Below are positions 58,358 through 64,000 of a stretch of 64,000 nt of DNA, in pieces. Location of the stretch: NCBI RefSeq assembly GCF_004341505.2, contig NZ_SLYP02000001.1:400501-464500 (forward strand), written 5' to 3'. The position numbers and the translations under genes are program-made. The stretch is from Sphingomonas sp. JUb134. Lineage in GTDB: Bacteria; Pseudomonadota; Alphaproteobacteria; Sphingomonadales; Sphingomonadaceae. The notes below the pieces were generated by a model. That model was not told where the DNA came from, ran no database searches, and saw only the letters and a program-made list of their open reading frames with translations. Position 1 is the first letter of the stretch, and each line of letters starts with the position of its first letter.

Positions 58358-59746
58358 TCAGCGCGCGCCCTCGGGCCAGAGCACCACCCGCACCGTCTGG
58401 AGCAGGATCAGCAGGTCCAGGAACGGCGAGTAGTTCTTGGCATAGTAGAGGTCGTATTCGAGCTTCTGGCGCGAATCCTCGATCGAGGCCCCATAGGGAT
58501 AGTTGATCTGCGCCCAGCCGGTGATGCCGGGCTTCACCATGTGGCGTTCGGCATAATAGGGAAGCTGCTGCTCCAAATCGTCGACGAACTGCGGCCGCTC
58601 GGGACGCGGGCCAACGAAGCTCATGTCGCCCTTCAGCACGCTCCAGCACTGGGGCAGCTCGTCGATGCGCAGCTTGCGCAGGATGCGGCCGACGCGCGTG
58701 ATGCGCGGATCATCCTTTTCCGCCCAGACGGCATTGCCGCCGACCTCTGCATCCACCCGCATCGAGCGCAGCTTGATGATGTCGAAGGCGAGGCCATAGA
58801 GGCCGATCCGGCGCTGGCGGTAGAAGGCAGGCCCGCGGCTGTCGAGCTTCACCGCAAGCACCGCGAGCACCAGCACCGGCAGCACCAGGACGAGCAGCAG
58901 CAGGCTGACGGTCACGTCGAACAGCCGCTTGAACATGCTGGAGAACACCCGGCCCGACGAGAATCCGTCGGAGAAGATCAGCCAGGACGGGTTCACGCTG
59001 TCCAGGTCGACGCGCCCGGTTTCGCGCTCCAGAAAGGTCGAGAGCTCGTTGACGTGGACGCCGGTGGTCTTGATCCGCAGCAGGTCCTTGAGCGGGAGCG
59101 CGTTGCGCCGTTCCTCCAGGGCAAGCACCACTTCGCTCGCGTTGAGCAGCACGACGTGCTCGGCCAGGTTGTTGATCGCCTCGCGTCCGATCGCCTCCGG
59201 CATCACCGGCTGCGCGTCCCCCATGCCGACATAGCCGACCACGACAAAGGCAGCGCCCGGCGCCCGCGCCAGTGCCTTCAGCCGCGCGGCACGGGGGCCG
59301 GCGCCCAGCACTACCACGCGCCGCTTGAAGACGTGGCCTCCGAGCGTCCGCCCGAGCAGGATCCGGAGCATCAGCAGCAGGACGACGGCGAACCCCATCG
59401 CGTAGAGCAGGTTGGAGCGCCAGAAGGTGATCGTGGGGATCAGGAAGAACAGCGCCGCCAGCGCGATCGCGCCCAGCGCGATGGCGACGATCAGCCGGGC
59501 GGCGGCAAAGCGCAGCGACTGGAGCGCCTCCGCCCCGTAGACGCCGACCGCGATCATCGCGAGTTCCAGTGCCGCGGCGAAGCTCAGCAATTCGGGAATG
59601 CGCGTCTGGATCGGCTCTGCGACCATGCCGATCTGCCCGGCGCGCACGATCCAGCCCAGCTCCGCCGACACCAGCAACAGCGCGAAGTCCAGCATCCCGA
59701 GCAACAGCACGGCATGGGGTATGTAGTGCTTGAACAGCCTGATCAT
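58358..59746 (-). CDS. PEP-CTERM/XrtA-associated undecaprenyl-phosphate sugar phosphotransferase (TIGR03013 type)
   Basis: 462-residue initiating glycosyltransferase. Four N-terminal helices, a Rossmann-like middle (VVVLGAGPRAARLKALARA), and the bacterial sugar transferase domain at the C-terminus (KRLFDVTVSLLLLVLVLPVL, LRKLRIDELPQCWSVLKGDM, SFVGPRPERPQFV, KPGITGWAQINYPYG). It loads the first sugar onto the lipid carrier for exopolysaccharide. The ATG at 59746 is used (MIRLFKHYIPHAVLLLGMLD). The first gene of the unit with prsK and prsR, divergent from manC. Confidence 0.93.
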   Translation of the reverse strand: MIRLFKHYIPHAVLLLGMLDFALLLVSAELGWIVRAGQIGMVAEPIQTRIPELLSFAAALELAMIAVGVYGAEALQSLRFAAARLIVAIALGAIALAALFFLIPTITFWRSNLLYAMGFAVVLLLMLRILLGRTLGGHVFKRRVVVLGAGPRAARLKALARAPGAAFVVVGYVGMGDAQPVMPEAIGREAINNLAEHVVLLNASEVVLALEERRNALPLKDLLRIKTTGVHVNELSTFLERETGRVDLDSVNPSWLIFSDGFSSGRVFSSMFKRLFDVTVSLLLLVLVLPVLVLAVLAVKLDSRGPAFYRQRRIGLYGLAFDIIKLRSMRVDAEVGGNAVWAEKDDPRITRVGRILRKLRIDELPQCWSVLKGDMSFVGPRPERPQFVDDLEQQLPYYAERHMVKPGITGWAQINYPYGASIEDSRQKLEYDLYYAKNYSPFLDLLILLQTVRVVLWPEGAR

Positions 59747-59872
59747 GACGCCCGGTTTCCTGGCCGGGCGTAAGAACCCGGTCGGCACCCCTTCCCTCTT
59801 GCAACAATACCCAAAGAAAAGCTGAACACAGACGCCCACGGTGCGTTGTGCGCTGCGTCATCCTGACGTCTA

Positions 59873-59895
59873 ATGCCCCGCATCCTTCGGGGCAT
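59873..59895. promoter_or_regulatory. Palindrome in the divergent region between sugar transferase and manC
   Basis: ATGCCCCG (59873-59880) and CGGGGCAT (59888-59895) form an 8-bp stem with a 7-base loop. It lies 27 bases before the manC start and 127 bases from the sugar transferase start, so it could be an operator or a leader hairpin. No match to the sigma-54 -24/-12 spacing was found. Confidence 0.55.
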
Positions 59896-59922
59896 ATCTC
59901 ATTTTCCATGGAGAAGCGCCAC

Positions 59923-60978
59923 ATGCAGTCCGCAACCGCGATCGTCCCCGTCATCCTGTCGGGAGGGTCCGGGACACGGCTGTGGCCCATCTCCACGCGG
60001 GAGCGCCCCAAGCAGCTGCTCTGCCTGACCGCCGAGGAGACCATGCTCCAGCTGACCGCGCGCCGGGCGTCGGGACCGCGGTTCGGCGCGCCGATCGTGG
60101 TGGCGAACGCCGCCCACGCGCAGGAGATCGAGGACCAGCTCGGCGAGATCGGTGCCGCGGCCCAGGCGCTCGTGCTGGAGCCGATGGGACGCAACACCGC
60201 GCCCGCGATCGCCTTGGCGGCGGTGGCGGCCGGCGGGGACGCCACCCCGCTGCTGGTGATGCCGTCCGACCACGTCATCGCCGACGTGCCCGCCTTCCAC
60301 GCCGCGATCGAGGCGGCGCTACCGCTGGTCGCGGAAGGCTGGCTGGTCACCTTCGGCATCGCCCCCGATTCGCCGGAGACCGGCTATGGCTGGATCAAGG
60401 TGGGCGAAGAGATCGCGCCCGGTGCCCACCGCGTCGAGCGTTTCGTGGAAAAGCCCGCGCGGGAGAAGGCGGAGGCGATGCTGACCGACGGCAGCCACGC
60501 CTGGAACGGGGGCATCTTCCTGTTCCGCGCCGACATGTATCTCGGCGCGCTCGGCACCCATGCGCCCGAAATGCGCGTCGCTGCCGAAACGGCGATGAGC
60601 CGCGCCCGGCATGAGGGCAAGCGCGTCTATCCCGAAGCCGAAGCCTTTGCCGCCTCGCCTTCGGAGTCGATCGACTATGCCGTGATGGAAAAGGCGGCGC
60701 AGGTCGCCGTCGTCCCGGTGGCGATGGGATGGAGCGACGTCGGCAGCTGGGACGCGCTCCACGCGATCAGCGTCCGCGACGAGAACGACAATGTCGCCGG
60801 TCCCGAGGTGCTGATGCTGGAGACGAGCGGCTGTCTGGTCCGCAGCGACCGCGCACGCATCTCCATGGTCGGGGTAAAGGACCTGATCGTCGTCGCAAGC
60901 GGCGAGGACATCCTGATCCTGCCGCGCGGCCGCTCCCAGGAAGTGAAGCGGCTGCTGGAGGCGATGAAGCGCGACTGA
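59923..60978 (+). CDS. manC: Mannose-1-phosphate guanylyltransferase (GT domain only)
   Basis: 351-residue nucleotidyltransferase that makes GDP-mannose from mannose-1-phosphate and GTP. The N-terminus AIVPVILSGGSGTRLWPIST, then RERPKQLL, the VLEPMGRNTAPAIALAA block and the FVEKPAREKAEAML sugar-binding motif are standard. The protein ends after the beta-helix domain; the C-terminal cupin-type isomerase domain found in the longer (about 470-residue) bifunctional enzymes is absent. The ATG at 59923 is preferred over 59908 because GGAGAAG lies 59910-59916. It is divergent from the exopolysaccharide operon. Confidence 0.93.
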   Translation: MQSATAIVPVILSGGSGTRLWPISTRERPKQLLCLTAEETMLQLTARRASGPRFGAPIVVANAAHAQEIEDQLGEIGAAAQALVLEPMGRNTAPAIALAAVAAGGDATPLLVMPSDHVIADVPAFHAAIEAALPLVAEGWLVTFGIAPDSPETGYGWIKVGEEIAPGAHRVERFVEKPAREKAEAMLTDGSHAWNGGIFLFRADMYLGALGTHAPEMRVAAETAMSRARHEGKRVYPEAEAFAASPSESIDYAVMEKAAQVAVVPVAMGWSDVGSWDALHAISVRDENDNVAGPEVLMLETSGCLVRSDRARISMVGVKDLIVVASGEDILILPRGRSQEVKRLLEAMKRD

Positions 60979-61018
60979 GCCGGGCAGTTCCCGCGCCAGC
61001 CGGTCCGGCGCCAAAGCG

Positions 61019-61465
61019 TCAGGCGGCGGCCAGTTCCTCGGCCGTCGCGTCCGCCAGGCTGGTGCCGTCGAGGATGCGGGCAGTCTCGTCCCGCACCCGC
61101 GCCATGGCGATGCGGATCGCACAGGCCGCCTCGTCCTTGCAGTCGTTGCAGGGACGATAGGCCGTCCGGCTGACGCAGGGCACCAGCGCCAGCGGCCCCT
61201 CGATCACGCGGATGATCTCGCCCAGCGAGATCAGGTGGCTGGGACGGGCGAGTCGATAGCCGCCCGCCTTGCCGCGCGTGGACAGCAGGAACCCCGCCTC
61301 GCGCAGATCCGCGAGGATCAGTTCGAGGAACTTGCGCGGGACATTGGCCCCGGTCGCGATCCGGTGCATCGGGGTGGGTGCGACGCTCGGAGGTTGGGCG
61401 GCCAGGAACAACATTGCGCGCAGCGCATAACGAGAACGCTGGGTCAACATCTTGGATGAGCCCAT
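61019..61465 (-). CDS. Rrf2-family transcriptional regulator with Cys-rich loop
   Basis: 148-residue winged-helix regulator: MLTQRSRYALRAMLFLAAQP, then ATGANVPRKFLELILADLRE and the wing GFLLSTRGKAGGYRLARPSH. A loop near residues 99-117 carries four cysteines in CVSRTAYRPCNDCKDEAAC, suitable for an Fe-S cluster as in IscR or NsrR, although the spacing (8-2-5) differs from these. It may sense redox, nitric oxide or iron. Starts 61465 or 61450 are possible; the former has AAGGG upstream. It is divergent from ssrA. Confidence 0.88.
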   Translation of the reverse strand: MGSSKMLTQRSRYALRAMLFLAAQPPSVAPTPMHRIATGANVPRKFLELILADLREAGFLLSTRGKAGGYRLARPSHLISLGEIIRVIEGPLALVPCVSRTAYRPCNDCKDEAACAIRIAMARVRDETARILDGTSLADATAEELAAA

Positions 61466-61537
61466 GCCAGCCCTTTGTGGCCATGAAAAGACCGCGGCAG
61501 GCTTTAATTGCCGAAACCGAGTGGCTATATGCGCTTC

Positions 61538-61797
61538 TGCCGGCTTCGGCCGGATATGGCGATAAACTGCGGCGTAGACTAGGCGCAGCGGACCCGGGGG
61601 CAGTACCCGGCGGCTCCACCAGAACCAGCCTTCCAGGCCGGTCCTGACGGGGCCGAACCAGGATCGACGTGTGTTGAAAGGCGCTGTTTTCGCTCGGAAT
61701 GGGACCACCGCAACGGCCCATTACACAAGTGCCAACGATAACGAAGCACTCGCTATTGCGGCCTAACCCCACGGCTTAACGGCCTAAGGTTGGACTA
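61538..61797 (+). ncRNA. ssrA: Transfer-messenger RNA, circularly permuted (two-piece)
   Basis: tmRNA that rescues stalled ribosomes. The order is permuted as in other alphaproteobacteria: the acceptor piece comes first and ends in a T-arm (GACCCGGGGGCAGTACCCGG) and CGGCTCC-ACCA (61611-61621). The coding piece begins at GGGGCCG (61649-61655), which pairs with CGGCTCC over seven bases including one G-U. The tag frame 61731-61766 encodes ANDNEALAIAA then TAA. A TATATG at 61526 could be the -10 element, predicting a 5' end near 61538. Both ends are approximate. Confidence 0.93.
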
Positions 61798-61814
61798 AAA
61801 TGCGCGGTTGGACC

Positions 61815-61870
61815 GCACCGGGCAACAGAAGCGGATTCCAGCGGTACGGGGAGCACCGGGCAACAGAAGC
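61815..61870. repeat. 18-base direct repeat downstream of ssrA
   Basis: GCACCGGGCAACAGAAGC occurs at 61815-61832 and 61853-61870 with a 38-base period. It is unrelated to the hairpin repeat families. It lies between ssrA and the convergent NTF2-like gene; no integrase or other mobile gene is near, so it may be a local duplication. Confidence 0.7.
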
Positions 61871-61886
61871 TCCCCACTCACCACCT

Positions 61887-62255
61887 TCAGCCCTCGCGGG
61901 CTTCGGCCACCGGCGGCGGCGTCTGCTGGTGCTGGACCACACGCCACTCCTCATGCGCCAGCCGGCGATAAGTCGAGGTGCAGTGCGCGACGTAGCGCTC
62001 CTCGCCACGGTTGGCCTCTGCCGTATAGCCGATCACGATCAGCCCTTCCTGCGGGCGCATGATCTGCTGGTTGGAAAAGGCGACCGACTGCCACCGCGGC
62101 GTATCCGATACCGCCTCTGCCGCCTGCATGCCCGTGACGACGAACGGCTTGGTCGGCACGACCATCACGCTCTCGTCATCGATGGAGGCGCGGTAGTGCT
62201 CCGCATCTCCCGTCCACAGGCTTTCCTCGAACTGCCAGACCCGTTCGTCGTCCAC
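61887..62255 (-). CDS. NTF2-like protein (DUF4440/SnoaL type)
   Basis: 122-residue cytosolic protein with a single cone-like NTF2 fold inferred from RVWQFEESLWTGDAEHYRAS, MVVPTKPFVVTGMQAAEAVS, and the final strands GLIVIGYTAEANRGEERYV and YRRLAHEEWRVVQHQQTPPP. Such proteins bind small molecules or act as isomerases; no active-site residue is diagnostic here. It follows the sensor kinase gene on the same strand after 66 bases and converges on ssrA. Confidence 0.8.
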   Translation of the reverse strand: MDDERVWQFEESLWTGDAEHYRASIDDESVMVVPTKPFVVTGMQAAEAVSDTPRWQSVAFSNQQIMRPQEGLIVIGYTAEANRGEERYVAHCTSTYRRLAHEEWRVVQHQQTPPPVAEAREG

Positions 62256-62321
62256 GGCGTGCTCCTTCGATAAGGGTGTCCGCGGTCAGCGCATGGGCGG
62301 GGTGCGCAGTTCCCTCGGCAT

Positions 62322-63329
62322 TCAGGCGGGCAGCAACAGCCGGGCGGTCGTCCCGTGCTCGCGGATCAGGTCGAACTTCCCATTGAGCTGGCTCGCCAGC
62401 ATCGTTGCGATCTTGAGGCCCAGGCTGTCGGACGCCTCGATCCGAAAGCCATCCGGCAGGCCGTCGCCGTCGTCGCGGACCTCGACCTTCACCATGTCGG
62501 CACCGTGCCGCGCCAGATGCACCTCGATGCAGCCCCCCTCCTTGTCGCGAAAGCCGTGCTCGATCGCGTTTGCCATCGCCTCGGCAACGATCAGCGCGAG
62601 CGGGATCGCCGCGTCCGGGGAGAGCGGCGCGTCTTCCGCCACGTTGATCGAACAGCGCACGCCCGTACGCCCGCTCGCTTCCACCACGTCCGCGCACAGC
62701 GGCTCTAGGAATTCGCGCATGCTGCGCGTAGCGCCGCCGGCGTCATAGAGCTGGCGGCTGATCCGGCCGATCAGCGCCAGCCGGCGTGCCGCTTCGTCCA
62801 GCGCTGCCCGCGCAGTCGTGTCGTCCACCTGCCGCTTCTGGACCGACAGCAGCCCCGCCGCGACCTGCAGATTGTTCGACACCCGGTGCTGGAGTTCGGA
62901 AAACAGCAGTTCGCGCGTTTCCGCGAGCGTCCGGCTCAGTTCGCGCTCACGCGCCAGGTTGCGGTTGGCACGCTGCATCCAGTGCACCAGCGCGATGTCG
63001 GTCACGACGACGAAGACGTAGAAGAGGAGGGCGAGCACGCCCGGCCCCGCAACGTCGAAGCTACGGTACTCCGGGATGAAATAGTACCAGGCGAGCAACC
63101 CGCACAGCAGCGCGGACAAGGCCCCCAGCCGAACTCCGAACAGAAAGGAGCTGACGATCACCGCCGGGAAAAAGGTGACGTAGGGGAAGCCGCTGGGCAG
63201 GAACGGGTCCGCGAACCAGCGCAGGACAAAGGCGCCCGCGACCAGGATCAGCGTGACCGATACACCAAGCACCGGCCGATCGCTGGCGAGCGGCAAGCGT
63301 TCCAGGAAATGGTTTCCCGCCTTCGGCAT
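62322..63329 (-). CDS. HisKA_2-type sensor histidine kinase with DUF4118-like membrane domain
   Basis: 335-residue kinase. Three to four helices in the first 115 residues (PVLGVSVTLILVAGAFVLRW, FPYVTFFPAVIVSSFLFGV, LGALSALLCGLLAWYYF) match the DUF4118/KdpD-like sensor region. The H box is FSELQHRVSNNLQVAAGLLS, typical of HisKA_2 (blue-light/EsxA-like) kinases, with the ATPase domain (LIVEAMANAIEHGF, DDGDGLPDGF, LGLKIATMLASQL). No response regulator adjoins it, so its partner is elsewhere, perhaps in a general stress pathway. Confidence 0.9.
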   Translation of the reverse strand: MPKAGNHFLERLPLASDRPVLGVSVTLILVAGAFVLRWFADPFLPSGFPYVTFFPAVIVSSFLFGVRLGALSALLCGLLAWYYFIPEYRSFDVAGPGVLALLFYVFVVVTDIALVHWMQRANRNLARERELSRTLAETRELLFSELQHRVSNNLQVAAGLLSVQKRQVDDTTARAALDEAARRLALIGRISRQLYDAGGATRSMREFLEPLCADVVEASGRTGVRCSINVAEDAPLSPDAAIPLALIVAEAMANAIEHGFRDKEGGCIEVHLARHGADMVKVEVRDDGDGLPDGFRIEASDSLGLKIATMLASQLNGKFDLIREHGTTARLLLPA

Positions 63330-63413
63330 TACGCGTGCTGCTCCCCACCCCGCCCAAGGCGGCTGCGCTCCATGGCACGGCCGCAGGGCACAAGCAATTG
63401 GAAGGGCTGCAAG

Positions 63414-63442
63414 AAAAAGGGGCCCGCGTTGCCGCGAGCCCC
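63414..63442 (-). terminator. Rho-independent terminator of pnp
   Basis: In minus-strand RNA, a 10-bp stem with one G-U pair (GGGGCUCGCG and CGCGGGCCCC) is closed by a GCAA tetraloop of the GNRA type and followed by five U (complement of 63414-63418). It begins 28 bases after the pnp stop. Confidence 0.92.
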
Positions 63443-63470
63443 TCTTCTTCGATCGATTTTTAGCGACCGA

Positions 63471-64000
63471 TCAGTTGTCGGTGATGAACGACGGCAGGCC
63501 GATGTCGCCGCCGTCCTCGCCGCCCTTGTTCTCGCCTTCGCTGCGCTCCCGACGCGGGCCGCGCTCGCGACGGCGCTCGCCGCCGCGCTCGCCACCCTCG
63601 CGGCGGGGACCGCGATCGCCACGATCACCACGGTCGCCGCGCGGGCCACGATCGCTGCGCTCGCCGCGCGGCTCGCGTGCCGGACGGGTGTCCTCCAGCT
63701 CGGCGCCGGTCTCCTGGTCGACGACGCGCATCGACAGGCGCACCTTGCCGCGCTGGTCGACCTCGAGCACCTTGACCTTCACTTCCTGGCCTTCGGTGAC
63801 GACGTCGCCCGGCTTTTCGACGCGCTCGTTCTTCATCTCGGACACGTGGACGAGGCCGTCCTTGCCACCCATGAAGTTCACGAACGCACCGAAGTCGACG
63901 ATGTTGACGACCTTGCCGGTGTAGATCTTGCCGACCTCGGCCTCTTCGACGATGCCCTTGATCCAGTTGATCGCGGCTTCGATCTGCGCGGTGTCGGACG
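63471..64000 (-). CDS. pnp: Polyribonucleotide nucleotidyltransferase, C-terminal part
   Basis: The last 176 residues of PNPase; the catalytic core lies beyond the right edge. Visible are the end of the KH region ([20 protein letters not shown]) and the S1 RNA-binding domain ([60 protein letters not shown]), followed by an Arg-, Gly-, Glu- and Asp-rich tail ending GLPSFITDN. PNPase degrades RNA 3' to 5' with phosphate and binds RNase E in the degradosome. A strong terminator follows. Confidence 0.95.
   Translation of the reverse strand, partial: SDTAQIEAAINWIKGIVEEAEVGKIYTGKVVNIVDFGAFVNFMGGKDGLVHVSEMKNERVEKPGDVVTEGQEVKVKVLEVDQRGKVRLSMRVVDQETGAELEDTRPAREPRGERSDRGPRGDRGDRGDRGPRREGGERGGERRRERGPRRERSEGENKGGEDGGDIGLPSFITDN

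Noticed and set aside
54417..59773. Two long plus-strand open frames (about 830 and 720 codons)
   Set aside because: Antisense to prsR, prsK and the sugar transferase. Arg- and His-rich, no recognisable domain.
59760..59830. GGCAC...TTGC pattern upstream of the sugar transferase as a sigma-54 promoter
   Set aside because: The spacing between GG and GC is 15 bases instead of the required 10, and it reads on the plus strand away from the operon.

Overview
The window is a gene-dense, high-GC stretch of bacterial chromosome, most likely from Sphingomonas or a close relative (Alphaproteobacteria, Sphingomonadaceae). This rests on several independent signs: a crtY-crtI-crtB carotenoid operon, a CcrM (GANTC) methyltransferase, a circularly permuted two-piece tmRNA, a three-gene proton-translocating transhydrogenase preceded by the small alphaproteobacterial aa3-type oxidase subunit IV, a PrsK/PrsR/sugar-transferase exopolysaccharide module of the XrtA/PEP-CTERM type, and short hairpin repeats of the kind scattered through sphingomonad genomes. 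No insertion sequence, prophage, CRISPR array or plasmid gene was seen. Both edges cut genes: gyrB on the left and pnp on the right, both on the minus strand.

Layout. 1-8.5 kb: replication and repair genes on the minus strand (gyrB, recF, dnaN) with a ZIP-type transporter, a DEAD-box helicase, a small lipoprotein and a beta-barrel protein. 8.6-19.9 kb: histidine phosphatase, IalB-like protein, rlmN and a TauE-type permease; a dioxygenase-like gene broken by an amber codon; flavin reductase; a cytochrome b/molybdoenzyme pair; plsC-ydcF-ftsX-ftsE; a zinc-ribbon membrane protein; a MATE exporter. 20-26.8 kb: tRNA-Leu(GAG) and the carotenoid region, with a LOG-type hydrolase inside the operon and a divergent membrane hydroxylase followed by two envelope proteins. 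26.8-32 kb: nth-dapB, a small WYL-like protein, cobB, and lepB-rnc-era. 32-44.6 kb: pgi, glutathione reductase, a dicarboxylate symporter, glmM-DUF1272-thiD/VOC fusion-rnhB-ccrM, folP, a lipoprotein and a sigma-54-type activator.

44.7-64 kb: the transhydrogenase operon with a nucleoside deoxyribosyltransferase between its first two subunits; a winged-helix regulator; a PepSY/response regulator/histidine kinase operon; an ABC-F ATPase; DUF815 ATPase-prsR-prsK-sugar transferase with manC divergent; an Rrf2 regulator, ssrA, an NTF2-like protein, a HisKA_2 sensor kinase and the end of pnp.

Almost everything is housekeeping or lineage-typical. The observations most worth checking are six GANTC sites in 183 bases directly upstream of ccrM, an in-frame ThiD-VOC fusion, the amber codon in the dioxygenase-like gene, a GAFPGA in place of GAFTGA in the activator at 43.2-44.6 kb, and the absence of a normal start codon for rnc. 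I do not see a clearly new multi-gene system. The only gene-free stretch longer than 300 bases (61466-61886) is filled by ssrA and a short direct repeat.
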